64,000 nucleotides of DNA from Aeromicrobium sp. IC_218 (GTDB taxonomy: Bacteria; Actinomycetota; Actinomycetes; Propionibacteriales; Nocardioidaceae): NCBI RefSeq assembly GCF_004336805.1, contig NZ_SJXM01000007.1, forward strand, positions 93,043 through 157,042. Reading direction: 5' to 3'. Below, piece after piece: positions 23,000-30,798 of the stretch. Every line of letters begins with the position of its first letter. Positions within the stretch are counted from its first letter, which is position 1. The notes beneath the pieces were generated by a model. That model made no database searches and was not told where the DNA came from. It worked only from the letters and a program-made list of their open reading frames with translations. Both the position numbers and the translations under genes were made by a program.

Positions 23000-24361
23000 A
23001 TGTCCCTGTTGTCACCGCGCCGCACCCTCGCGGCCGTCACCCTCGCCGCCGCCGTGTGCGCAGGCACGTTCGCACCGGCCCAGGCCGAGGAGACACCTGC
23101 TTCCTCGTCGCCCCCGCCGGCCATCGTGTCCGCGGCGGACGACGTGCCCCTGCCTCCGCAGCTCGAGGGCTACGAGCTCGCTCCCGACGCCAGCGGCTAC
23201 AGCTGGGGAACGCGGGAGCAGGACTTCATCGCGTCGTGCCTCGGCGTGCCCTCTCCCGTCGGCGGCCACGCCCGGGTCGGGCAGTTCTACAAGGACGGCA
23301 GGACGCCGAAGGTCGGCGACCTGTTCTACGCCCGGCTCGACGTCTCGTACACCGGTTCGTCGTGCATGCCGCACACCGAGATCGGCGTGACGGAGTGGGT
23401 GAACCCGGTCGGCACGGACCTGTACGCCGACGACGGCGACTGGCAGATCCTCGGCGCGATCTACTCCAGCACCCGGGACCCGCAGTGGTCGAACGGTCCG
23501 TGGTGGATCAGCAACCCCGGCCCGCACGGTGGCACCAAGATCCAGAACTACGACAAGGCCACGCAGAAGGTCGTGAACTGGGAGCTCCGCCAGGGCGAGG
23601 TCCTCACGCTGTTCGTCCCCGTCCGGGCGCTGCGTCCGCTCATCGGTGCCGGCTCGGCCCGCCCGTGGTGCACCTGGCGCACCCAGGGCGACGGCCCGTG
23701 CCCGCGCACCCAGGCCGGTGACCACCTGCAGGTCGGCGTCCAGACCACCCACCGGTTCGGCGACTGGTACGCCCCGTACGTCGGCCTGTTCGCCAGCGGC
23801 TCGGTCTCCCCGACGCTCTCGGCTCGCGCCGCCACCACGTTCTCGGCCGGACGCGCCGGTGCGGTCACCGCGACGGTGAACGCCCAGGGTGCGGCGGCCG
23901 CCGGCACCGTCACCGTGCGCCGTGGTGCGAGCGTCGTCGGGTCGGCCCGCCTGTCCGCCGCGGGACGCAACAGCGTCCGCGTGCCCGTGCGGGCCCTGCC
24001 GGCCGGCGCCCAGTCGCTCACGGTCAGCTACAGCGGGTCCAGCACGGTGAAGGGACGCTCCACCACCCTGCGCGTGAACGTCGCCAAGGCACGCGCCTCG
24101 GTCGCCGCCAAGGCCGGGCGGATCCGCAAGGGCAAGGGCACCGTCGGCGCGACCGTGCGCGCCCCGGGCCTGCGGCCCACCGGCACCGTGGTCGTCCGCG
24201 CCGGCCGCAAGGTCGTCGGACGCGCGAAGGTCGGCGGCTCCGGCCGCGTCTCCGTGCGGGTGAAGGGCGTGCCGCGCGGCACCCGCAGGCTGACCGTCGC
24301 CTACGGCGGCAGCAGCCAGGTCGTCGGCCGCACGGTGACGCTGAAGGTCCGCGCCTCCTAG
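23000..24361 (+). CDS. Secreted protein with two bacterial Ig-like (Big_3) repeats
   Basis: 453 residues from the ATG at 23000, preceded by GGAAG; an ATG 6 nt upstream is possible but abuts that sequence. A Sec signal peptide (RRTLAAVTLAAAVCAGTFAPAQA) is followed by an N-terminal region of about 230 residues that I do not recognise, with four or more cysteines (SCLGVP, SCMPHTE, WCTWRTQ, GPCPRT) likely in disulfides. Two Ig-like repeats of about 80 residues close the protein, each with the pattern GTVTVRRGASVVGSARL ... LTVSYSGSSTVKGRSTTLRV and GTVVVRAGRKVVGRAKV ... LTVAYGGSSQVVGRTVTLKV. Extracellular or surface-associated; function unknown. Confidence 0.85.
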   Translation: MSLLSPRRTLAAVTLAAAVCAGTFAPAQAEETPASSSPPPAIVSAADDVPLPPQLEGYELAPDASGYSWGTREQDFIASCLGVPSPVGGHARVGQFYKDGRTPKVGDLFYARLDVSYTGSSCMPHTEIGVTEWVNPVGTDLYADDGDWQILGAIYSSTRDPQWSNGPWWISNPGPHGGTKIQNYDKATQKVVNWELRQGEVLTLFVPVRALRPLIGAGSARPWCTWRTQGDGPCPRTQAGDHLQVGVQTTHRFGDWYAPYVGLFASGSVSPTLSARAATTFSAGRAGAVTATVNAQGAAAAGTVTVRRGASVVGSARLSAAGRNSVRVPVRALPAGAQSLTVSYSGSSTVKGRSTTLRVNVAKARASVAAKAGRIRKGKGTVGATVRAPGLRPTGTVVVRAGRKVVGRAKVGGSGRVSVRVKGVPRGTRRLTVAYGGSSQVVGRTVTLKVRAS

Positions 24362-24380
24362 CCGTCGCCCGACCCCACGC

Positions 24381-24414
24381 GAGCCGGTCCGGACCACCTC
24401 GGTCCGGCCGGCTC
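24381..24414 (+). terminator. Hairpin terminator after the Ig-like protein gene
   Basis: GAGCCGG (24381-24387) pairs with 24408-24414 and CCGGACC (24389-24395) with 24401-24407, leaving a single bulge and a 5-nt loop. No U-tract. Confidence 0.65.
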
Positions 24415-24523
24415 GTCGTGTCCGGCCCGTCACGCCCGGTTCCGCGCCCACGGGCCCCGCGCGCGTGGGACGCTCTTCCCGACCGCCACCGGCCCGCACC
24501 GTCACCAGAAGGGACCCCAGCCC

Positions 24524-27500
24524 GTGACCACCGAGAGCCCGCGGATCGACGTCCTCGGTCCGCTGGAGGTCCGCGACGAGCACCGCCTCGTGGACGTGGG
24601 GCCGCGACGCAACCGCGAGGTCCTGGCCACCCTGCTCGTCCACGTCGGCGACGTCGTGTCGGTCGAGACCCTCATCGACGAGGTGTGGGGCGGGGCCGAC
24701 GTCGCGCCCGGGTCCGTGCACGTCGTGGTCTCCCGGCTGCGCTCCCGGCTCGGCGCGAACCTGATCGAGACGCGCGCGCCCGGCTACCGGCTCTCCCCCG
24801 ACCAGCACCGCACGGACGCCCAGGAGTTCGAGGCCCACCTGGCCGCGGCCCGCGACGCCGCTGACGCCGCGACGGCCCGTGACCGCATCCAGCAGGCGCT
24901 GTCGCTGTGGCGCGGCGACGCGTACGCCGACGTCCAGGTGCCGACGGTGCGCAGCGACGCCGAGCGCCTGCACCGGCTGCGGCTCGCCGCCCACCAGCGG
25001 CTGGCCGAGATCGACCTGTCGACCGGCCACCACGACGAGGTGGCGCGGCGGCTCGCCGTGCTCGTCGAGGCCTACCCGCTCGAGGAGGGTCTGCTCGTCC
25101 CGCTCATGCTCGCGCAGTACCGGTGCGGCCAGCAGGCCGAGGCGCTGGCCACGTACGAGCGGGCGCGTCGGGTGCTGGACGAGGAGCTCGGCCTGGAGCC
25201 GACGCCCGCCGTCCGGGAGATGCAGGGCCGCATCCTGCGCCACGACCCGTCCCTCGCCCCGGCGCCACCCTCGCCGACGTCCGGCCCGGTCGCCGGCGGA
25301 TTCATCGGCCGCGCCGACGAGCTGAAGCGGCTGGACGACGCGCTGCGCCACGGCTGGACGACGACCGCCGGCGCTCCCGCCGTCGCCGCCGTGTTCGGCG
25401 AGGCCGGCATCGGCAAGACCCGCCTGGTCGAGGAGCTCGCCGACCGGGCCCGCGCCGAGGGCGTCGTCGTGGCCGTCGGACGCTGCCTGGAGAGCGAGGG
25501 CACGCCGCCGCTGTGGGCGTGGGAGCAGCTGCTGGCCGGCGTCGCCGCCCGGCTCGACCCGGCCGCCCGCGACGAGGCGCTCAGCGGCCGCGGGCACCTG
25601 GCCCGCCTGCTCGTGCCGACCGAGGGCGACGACCCGTCCGCGCTCGCCGGCGACGTCCCGGCGACCCGGCTGCACGACGCCGTCACCGCCTTCCTGGAGA
25701 CCGTCGCCGCCGACCGCCCGGTGCTGCTCGTGCTCGAGGACGTCCACTGGGCCGACCCCGGCACGGTCGACCTGCTCGAGTACCTGGCCACCACCGCCCG
25801 CACCGGACGCCTGGCCGTGCTGCTGACCGTCCGTCGTCCGGACCTCGCCGACGCCGCGACCCGGCAGCTGACCGCCGCGCTGACGCGGGTCGGTGGCGCG
25901 GTCACCACCACGCTCGCCGGCATGGCGGTCGAGGAGGTGCGGGAGCTCGCGACGGGCAGCCTGGGCGCCGAGGTCTCACTCGCGACGGCCCGTACGCTGC
26001 GCGACCGCACCGACGGCAACCCCTTCTACGTCTCCGAGCTCGCCCGCCTGTACGGGGACGAGCGGCGCCGGACCGGTCGCGGCGACGCGCCCGTGCCCAC
26101 CGGCGTGCAGGCCGTGATCGAGCGCCGGCTGCGGCACCTGCCACCCGGCGACGTGGACGTCCTGCAGGCCGCCGCCGTCGTCGGCCGCACGTTCGACCTG
26201 CTCGTGCTCGAGGACGTCAGCGCGGTCGGCCGCCTGGCCCTGCTCGAGACGATCGACCGCGGTGTGTCGGCCGGCGTGCTGACCGGCACCGACAGCGCGG
26301 TCGAGTTCCGCTTCGGCCACGCCCTCGTGCAGGAGGCGCTCATCGCGTCGGCCAGCCTGGCCCGCCGGGCCGCCGTGCACGCCGCGGTCGCGCAGTCGCT
26401 CGAGGCCCGCCACGGCGAGCAGCCGCACGCCGTCGCGGCCATCGCCCACCACTACGTGGCCGCCTACCCGCACGGCGATCCGGTCAAGGCGGTCGAGTAC
26501 TCGTTGCGCGCCGCGTCCCTGGCCCAGCAGCGACTCGCGCTCGAGGACGCCGAGCGGCTCGTCCGGCGTGCTCTGCCGCTCGTCCAGGCGGTGCCGCCGG
26601 AGCAGGCCGTCGGCCTCGAGATCGCGCTGCGGGTCCGGCTGGGCACGCTGCTGACGCTGCGCCACGGCTACAACGGGCCCGGCGTCGCCGAGGAGCGCCG
26701 CCGGGTGCTCGCGCTCAGCGGTCCCGGTGTCGCCAGCGGCGACCTGTTCTCGGCCCACTGGGGCACCTGGGGCAACGCGCTCGTGTCCGGGCGCTTCGCG
26801 TCCGCGCGCAGCGCCGTGGACGTGATGCTGGAGACCGCCGACGCCACCGGCGACCCGATGCTCGCGCTCGCCGGGCACGTCGCCCGCGGGCAGACCGCCT
26901 GGCACGTCGGCGACCTGCACCGCGCCCGCCGTGACCTGGAGCGAGCGGTCGGTCTCGCCGACGACGCCACCGCGGCGTTCGACCTGGACCTCTGGCTGCA
27001 GCACCCGGGCATGCAGGCCCGCGTCTGGCTGGCCATGGTGCTCGCCCAGCAGGGCGACGTCGTGGCGTCCGACCGGGTCGCGCAGGACGCCCTGCGTCTG
27101 GCCGCCGGCGCCGACCACCCGTTCACGACCAGCTACGCCCACATCGTCGTCGGGCTGCGCGAGGTCCTGCTCGACCGGCCCGACGGGGCCGCGCGGCACG
27201 GCGGCCGCGCCATGGACGTCGCGGCCGAGAACGGCTTCCAGCAGCTGCAGGCGTTCGCGCTCGTCCCGCTGGGCTGGGGCCGCGGCCGCACGGGCGAGCC
27301 CGAGGCCGGGCTCGCCCAGCTCGCCGCCGCGATCGAGGCGTTCGGCGCGTTGCCGGACGGGCACATGTTCGGCCACCTCATGCTGAGGCTGTCGGCCGAC
27401 CTGCACGCGGTCCTCGGCCACCACGACGAGGCGCTGCGGCTGACGGCCCAGGCCCTGGAGGAGTCGCGCCGCACCGGCGAGCGGTTCGACCTGGTCCGGC

Positions 27501-27604
27501 TGCACGCCCTGCGGGCCGGGCTCCTGCAGCCGCAGGACCCCACCGCCGCGGCGGCCGAGCGCGCCCTCGCCGACCACGCCGGGCCGGCGGACCCTCCCGC
27601 CTGA
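24524..27604 (+). CDS. AfsR/SARP-type transcriptional regulator with AAA ATPase and TPR region
   Basis: 1026 residues from GTG with AGAAGGGA upstream. Residues about 8-92 form an OmpR-type winged helix (VLGPLEVRDEHRLVDVGPRRNREVLATLLVHVGDVVSVETLIDEVWG...SVHVVVSRLRSRLG). Residues 98-240 are a bacterial transcriptional activation domain (BTAD) ending GLEPTPAVREMQGRIL. An AAA_16-type STAND ATPase follows with Walker A GEAGIGKT (292-299) and Walker B VLLVLEDVHWAD near 398-410. The last 400 residues are helical TPR-like repeats. Such proteins integrate signals through ATP binding to activate nearby promoters by phased direct repeats. The next three genes look like its targets. Confidence 0.93.
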   Translation: MTTESPRIDVLGPLEVRDEHRLVDVGPRRNREVLATLLVHVGDVVSVETLIDEVWGGADVAPGSVHVVVSRLRSRLGANLIETRAPGYRLSPDQHRTDAQEFEAHLAAARDAADAATARDRIQQALSLWRGDAYADVQVPTVRSDAERLHRLRLAAHQRLAEIDLSTGHHDEVARRLAVLVEAYPLEEGLLVPLMLAQYRCGQQAEALATYERARRVLDEELGLEPTPAVREMQGRILRHDPSLAPAPPSPTSGPVAGGFIGRADELKRLDDALRHGWTTTAGAPAVAAVFGEAGIGKTRLVEELADRARAEGVVVAVGRCLESEGTPPLWAWEQLLAGVAARLDPAARDEALSGRGHLARLLVPTEGDDPSALAGDVPATRLHDAVTAFLETVAADRPVLLVLEDVHWADPGTVDLLEYLATTARTGRLAVLLTVRRPDLADAATRQLTAALTRVGGAVTTTLAGMAVEEVRELATGSLGAEVSLATARTLRDRTDGNPFYVSELARLYGDERRRTGRGDAPVPTGVQAVIERRLRHLPPGDVDVLQAAAVVGRTFDLLVLEDVSAVGRLALLETIDRGVSAGVLTGTDSAVEFRFGHALVQEALIASASLARRAAVHAAVAQSLEARHGEQPHAVAAIAHHYVAAYPHGDPVKAVEYSLRAASLAQQRLALEDAERLVRRALPLVQAVPPEQAVGLEIALRVRLGTLLTLRHGYNGPGVAEERRRVLALSGPGVASGDLFSAHWGTWGNALVSGRFASARSAVDVMLETADATGDPMLALAGHVARGQTAWHVGDLHRARRDLERAVGLADDATAAFDLDLWLQHPGMQARVWLAMVLAQQGDVVASDRVAQDALRLAAGADHPFTTSYAHIVVGLREVLLDRPDGAARHGGRAMDVAAENGFQQLQAFALVPLGWGRGRTGEPEAGLAQLAAAIEAFGALPDGHMFGHLMLRLSADLHAVLGHHDEALRLTAQALEESRRTGERFDLVRLHALRAGLLQPQDPTAAAAERALADHAGPADPPA

Positions 27605-27613
27605 CAGGTCCTC

Positions 27614-27648
27614 AGCAAGGTTCGTGAAAGCGCGCCCTCGCACAGTGG
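27614..27648 (+). promoter_or_regulatory. Candidate SARP-controlled promoter of the 58-aa peptide gene
   Basis: GCAAG at 27615-27619 and TGAAAG at 27625-27630 are 10 nt apart, with GTGG starting 20 nt after the start of TGAAAG. The same three elements with the same spacing stand before the LuxR-type gene (28370-28414). Repeats spaced by one helical turn are the binding mode of OmpR-like SARP domains. The transcription start is not defined. Confidence 0.5.
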
Positions 27649-27682
27649 TGCCCCACCGCACCGGTGGCACGAGAGGACGCCC

Positions 27683-27859
27683 ATGAGTCATTCCGCTGAG
27701 CAGCGCGACCCCGAGGTCTTCACGCTCGACCACCTCTTCGAGGGGGTGCCGGACCTCGTGGTCCCGACGTCCGTCGAGAGCCCCAGCACGGTGGACGAGC
27801 CCCCTGCGCCGGACGACCCCCTGGGGGACGCGACCGCCGCGCTTCCCGGGCCCTCCTGA
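27683..27859 (+). CDS. Small acidic proline-rich protein, 58 aa, unknown function
   Basis: ATG at 27683 with GAGAGGA upstream, TGA ending at 27859. The peptide begins MSHSAEQRDPEVFTLDHLFEG, continues VPDLVVPTSVESPSTVDEPP and ends in APDDPLGDATAALPGPS. It is strongly acidic, has no signal peptide and no membrane helix. Its stop lies inside the ribosome-binding site (GAGAGGAGG) of the lipoprotein gene that follows, so translation of the two is linked. I do not recognise the family. Its position directly after a SARP regulator, behind a phased-repeat promoter, resembles the small AfsS-type genes controlled by AfsR, although it has no AfsS-like repeats. Confidence 0.6.
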   Translation: MSHSAEQRDPEVFTLDHLFEGVPDLVVPTSVESPSTVDEPPAPDDPLGDATAALPGPS

Positions 27860-27870
27860 GAGGAGGACCG

Positions 27871-28356
27871 ATGTCCGACCCCGTCCTGCTCGTCCTCGCC
27901 CGGTCCCTCGGGGCCGGCGTCCTCGCGCTGGGTGCCCTGTCCGCGTGCACCGCGGACACCGACGCCGCGGCCGGACGTGCGAGCGTCCCGGCGACCGAGG
28001 CGCTCGAGTCCGACCTGCCCGACACGTGCGCCGACGGCTTCCCGTTCGCCCGGGAGCAGCCCGACCTCGGGACGTTGGAGAACGTCCCCGCCGACTGGCC
28101 CGAGCCACCCGTGCCCAGCACCCTGTGCGAGACCAGCACGACGCTCGACGACACCGTCGAGGTCGCGGGCTACGCGACCGATGCCGGCGAGGCCGCGATG
28201 CTCGACGCGTACGAGCAGGCCCTGACCGGGTACGACGTCGTCCGTGAGGACACGGGCGCCGGCGAGAAGCTGACCGCCACGTCGGCCGGCGGCACCGTCG
28301 AGGTCATGGCGCCGTCGCAGGGCACCTTCTCGGTGTTCTTCTCCCCCGCCGGCTGA
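27871..28356 (+). CDS. Putative lipoprotein, unknown function
   Basis: 161 residues. N-terminal hydrophobic segment VLLVLARSLGAGVLALGALSAC ends in lipobox LSAC (Cys24 or so), so the mature protein should be lipid-anchored on the outer face of the membrane. The mature part has a Cys pair (PDTCADGFPF and STLCETSTT), then a beta-rich domain (VEVAGYATDAGEAAMLDAYEQALTGYDVVRE, GEKLTATSAGGTVEVMAPSQGTFSVFFSPAG) that looks like a small compact fold of the kind found in many actinobacterial lipoproteins. The RBS AGAGGAGG is strong. It forms an operon with the 58-aa peptide gene. Confidence 0.75.
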   Translation: MSDPVLLVLARSLGAGVLALGALSACTADTDAAAGRASVPATEALESDLPDTCADGFPFAREQPDLGTLENVPADWPEPPVPSTLCETSTTLDDTVEVAGYATDAGEAAMLDAYEQALTGYDVVREDTGAGEKLTATSAGGTVEVMAPSQGTFSVFFSPAG

Positions 28357-28369
28357 TCCGCCCGGCCGC

Positions 28370-28414
28370 GCAAGACCGATGAAAGGCCACTGAAAGCCCG
28401 CTCGCGTTGAGTGG
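28370..28414 (+). promoter_or_regulatory. Phased TGAAAG repeats upstream of the LuxR-type gene
   Basis: TGAAAG occurs at 28380-28385 and again at 28391-28396, exactly 11 bp apart; GCAAG (28370-28374) lies 10 bp before the first and GTGG (28411-28414) starts 20 bp after the second begins. The set matches the arrangement at 27614-27648 with one additional repeat. Confidence 0.55.
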
Positions 28415-28452
28415 GCACCACCGACCAGCACACCTCACAGGGAGCACGGACC

Positions 28453-29031
28453 ATGAAGACCACGACGCTCGCGCGCCGCACCGTCGGCGCCACCCCGGCG
28501 CCCCAGATCGCGTGGCGACCGGAGCAGGCGGTGCTCGTCGTCGACCGCAGCGGCCGGGTGGTCGAGGCCGACGACGGTGCCCGCCGGCTGCTCGGCCCGC
28601 TGGGGCTGCGCCCGGACCTCGAGCCGACCGGCCGGGTCGCCTGCCTGGTCGGCGCGGTGTGGCGCCACTACGACGAGACGCACGCGCGGCTCGTCGCCCC
28701 GCAGCGCGCCGAGGCGTTCCAGGGACTCGTCGTGCGGGTCACGTTCCGCCGCACGACGGCCGGACGTCCCGAGGCGGTCATCGTCCTCAACCGCTCGGCC
28801 CGGTCCGAGGCGCTCGCCCGGCTCGCCGAGGAGAACGGCCTGACGCCGCGCGAGACCGAGGTCGTCGGCGCGGTGCTGACCGGCGGCTCGACCCGCGACC
28901 TCGCGGCGGCGCTGTCGCTGTCGCCGTACACCGTCCAGGACCACCTCAAGGCGGTCTTCGCCAAGTGCCAGGTGACCAGCCGGCTGCAGCTCACCGCGTT
29001 GGTGCTGGGTCACCTCGACGCCGCGCTCTGA
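28453..29031 (+). CDS. LuxR-type (GerE) HTH regulator with PAS-like N-terminal half
   Basis: 192 residues from the ATG at 28453 (RBS GGGAGC). The C-terminal GerE helix-turn-helix is complete: [58 protein letters not shown]. The N-terminal half (about 20-110) begins [26 protein letters not shown], a PAS-like opening, and may bind a small ligand. There is no receiver domain, so it is not a two-component regulator. It closes the SARP cluster and its promoter carries the phased TGAAAG repeats, so it is likely a secondary regulator controlled by the SARP. Confidence 0.88.
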   Translation: MKTTTLARRTVGATPAPQIAWRPEQAVLVVDRSGRVVEADDGARRLLGPLGLRPDLEPTGRVACLVGAVWRHYDETHARLVAPQRAEAFQGLVVRVTFRRTTAGRPEAVIVLNRSARSEALARLAEENGLTPRETEVVGAVLTGGSTRDLAAALSLSPYTVQDHLKAVFAKCQVTSRLQLTALVLGHLDAAL

Positions 29032-29044
29032 GCCGGACGTCCGC

Positions 29045-29092
29045 CCGGACGACGACGGCCCGGACCCTGCTCGGCAGGGTCCGGGCCGTCGT
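29045..29092. terminator. Bidirectional terminator, duplicated copy A
   Basis: A 19-bp perfect stem (29052-29070 with 29074-29092, loop TCG) between the convergent LuxR-type and TetR genes. Bases 29045-29090 are identical to 30741-30786. Confidence 0.85.
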
Positions 29093-29102
29093 GCGTGGTG
29101 GG

Positions 29103-29696
29103 TCAGACCGTGCGCATCCCGGCCTGCGTCTCGAACACGACGTCGGCCAGCTGGCCCAGCGGGGTCGCACCGTCCTGGCGCACCCACTCGAACAGGGCGC
29201 TGTCGAGCGCGGCCATGGCCGCGTGGGTCAGCACGCTCGCGCGCAGGTCGTCGCCCCCGTTGCGTCCGGCGACGACGGGGCGCAGCATCTCCTCCCACGC
29301 CAGGTGCTTCTCGAAGTGCGCCGCGCGCAGCGACGGGGCGCTCATGATGACGCGCATCATGGCCAGGCTGTAGCCCGGGTCCGCGTCCATGACGTCCAGC
29401 ACCGGGTCCAGGCACCGGCGCAGCGAGGTCCAGAGGTCCTCGTCGGCCGGGCGCTGCTCGAGGGCGGCCCGGACGTGCGCGCCGAAGGCGATCGACCCGC
29501 TGACGAGCACGTCCTCCTTGGTGGCGAAGTAGCGGAAGAAGCTGCGCGGCGAGATGCCGGCGGCCGCGGCGATGTCCTCGGTCCGCGTCTCATCGAACCC
29601 GCGCTCGACGAAGAGGGCCAGCGCGGCGCGACGGACCTCGGCCCGCACCGCCTCGCGGGTGCGCTCGCGCAAGGTCTGACCGGGCTGCTGCTCCAC
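29103..29696 (-). CDS. TetR-family transcriptional regulator
   Basis: 197 residues. The N-terminal DNA-binding domain reads REAVRAEVRRAALALFVERGFDETRTEDIAAAAGISPRSFFRYFATKEDVL, a canonical TetR helix-turn-helix. The C-terminal ligand domain (LWTSLRRCLDPVLDVMDADPGYSLAMMRVIMSAPSLRAAHFEKHLAWEEML) is of the MftR/TetR_C type common in actinobacteria. It is divergent from an aldo/keto reductase gene, and the palindrome TGGCAG-TCT-CTGCCA between them is the likely operator, so it probably represses both itself and the reductase. The inducer is unknown. Confidence 0.93.
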   Translation of the reverse strand: MEQQPGQTLRERTREAVRAEVRRAALALFVERGFDETRTEDIAAAAGISPRSFFRYFATKEDVLVSGSIAFGAHVRAALEQRPADEDLWTSLRRCLDPVLDVMDADPGYSLAMMRVIMSAPSLRAAHFEKHLAWEEMLRPVVAGRNGGDDLRASVLTHAAMAALDSALFEWVRQDGATPLGQLADVVFETQAGMRTV

Positions 29697-29724
29697 GAGG
29701 TCGAGCGTACCGGGCTGCCGGACT

Positions 29725-29739
29725 TGGCAGTCTCTGCCA
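29725..29739. promoter_or_regulatory. TetR operator candidate
   Basis: TGGCAG-TCT-CTGCCA, perfect 6-bp arms, centred 35 bp before the reductase ATG and 36 bp before the TetR start. TAGGCT at 29743-29748 would be the reductase -10, immediately downstream, so a bound repressor would block the polymerase. Confidence 0.65.
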
Positions 29740-29773
29740 GACTAGGCTCACACTGTCAACGAGAGGACGCACC

Positions 29774-30730
29774 ATGCAGCGACGCACGCTGGGCAGCCAG
29801 GGACTCGCCGTCTCCGAGGTCGGGTACGGCTCCATGGGGATCAACATGTTCTACGGCAGCAGCGACCACGACGAAGGCGTCCGCGCCATCCAGCGCGCCC
29901 ACGACCTCGGCGTGACCCTGTTCGACACCGCCGAGCTGTACGGATGGGGCGAGAACGAGAAGCTCGTCGGCCGCGCGATCAAGGACTTCCGGGACGAGGT
30001 CGTCGTCGCCACCAAGTTCGGGTTCACGCGGGACTTCGGCCGCGACAGCCGCCCCGACCACGTGCGTGAGGTCGTCGAGAACAGCCTGCACAACCTCGAC
30101 GTGGACGTCATCGACGTCGTCTACCAGCACCGGCTCGACCCGAGCGTGCCGATCGAGGACGTCGCCGGGACACTCAAGGAGCTGATCGACGAGGGCAAGG
30201 TCAAGCACTACGGCCTGTGCGAGGTCGGCCCCCGCACGATCGAGCGGGCCCACGCCGTGCACCCCGTGTCCGTCGTGCAGACCGAGTACTCGCTGTTCGC
30301 CCGCGAGGTCGAGACGATCTTCCCGACGCTCGACGAGCTGGGCATCGGGTTCGTGCCGTACTCCCCGCTGGCCCGCGGCTTCCTCGTAGGCTCGCCGCGT
30401 CCCGCCGCGGAGCACGAGGAGGACGACGCCCGCCGCAACCTGCCGTGGTGGCAGCCGGAGAACTTCGAGCACAACCGCGCCATCGTGGAGCGGCTGGCCA
30501 CCATCGCCCAGGAGAAGGACGCGACCGTCCCGCAGCTCGCGCTCGCCTGGCTGCTCACCCGCGGCGAGCACGTCGTCCCGATCCCGGGCAGCCGCAGCCC
30601 GCAGCGGGTCGAGCAGAACGTCGCGGCGGCCACCCTCGACCTCACGGCCGACGATCTCGCGGCCATCGACGCGGCCCTGGGCGACGGCCCGCAGGGCGCC
30701 AGCACGGCGGAGGCCGCCAGCTGGGAGTGA
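29774..30730 (+). CDS. Aldo/keto reductase
   Basis: 318 residues. NADPH-dependent barrel starting RRTLGSQGLAVSEVGYGSMGINMFYG. Catalytic residues: Asp and Tyr in LFDTAELYGWGENEKLVGRAI, Lys in VVVATKFGFTRDFG, His in VDVIDVVYQHRLDPSVPIEDV. The coenzyme end reads VPQLALAWLLTRGEHVVPIPGSRSPQRVEQNV. The sequence is close in style to YakC/AKR13 enzymes. It is controlled by the divergent TetR regulator and closed by a terminator identical to the one beyond the TetR gene, so TetR and reductase form a self-contained cassette. It is not closely similar to the other reductase at 20133. Confidence 0.94.
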   Translation: MQRRTLGSQGLAVSEVGYGSMGINMFYGSSDHDEGVRAIQRAHDLGVTLFDTAELYGWGENEKLVGRAIKDFRDEVVVATKFGFTRDFGRDSRPDHVREVVENSLHNLDVDVIDVVYQHRLDPSVPIEDVAGTLKELIDEGKVKHYGLCEVGPRTIERAHAVHPVSVVQTEYSLFAREVETIFPTLDELGIGFVPYSPLARGFLVGSPRPAAEHEEDDARRNLPWWQPENFEHNRAIVERLATIAQEKDATVPQLALAWLLTRGEHVVPIPGSRSPQRVEQNVAAATLDLTADDLAAIDAALGDGPQGASTAEAASWE

Positions 30731-30740
30731 CCCGGACGCT

Positions 30741-30787
30741 CCGGACGACGACGGCCCGGACCCTGCTCGGCAGGGTCCGGGCCGTCT
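30741..30787. terminator. Bidirectional terminator, duplicated copy B
   Basis: 46 nt (30741-30786) identical to 29045-29090, forming the same GC-rich hairpin between the aldo/keto reductase and the convergent chemoreceptor gene. Confidence 0.85.
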
Positions 30788-30798
30788 GTCGTAGCGGG

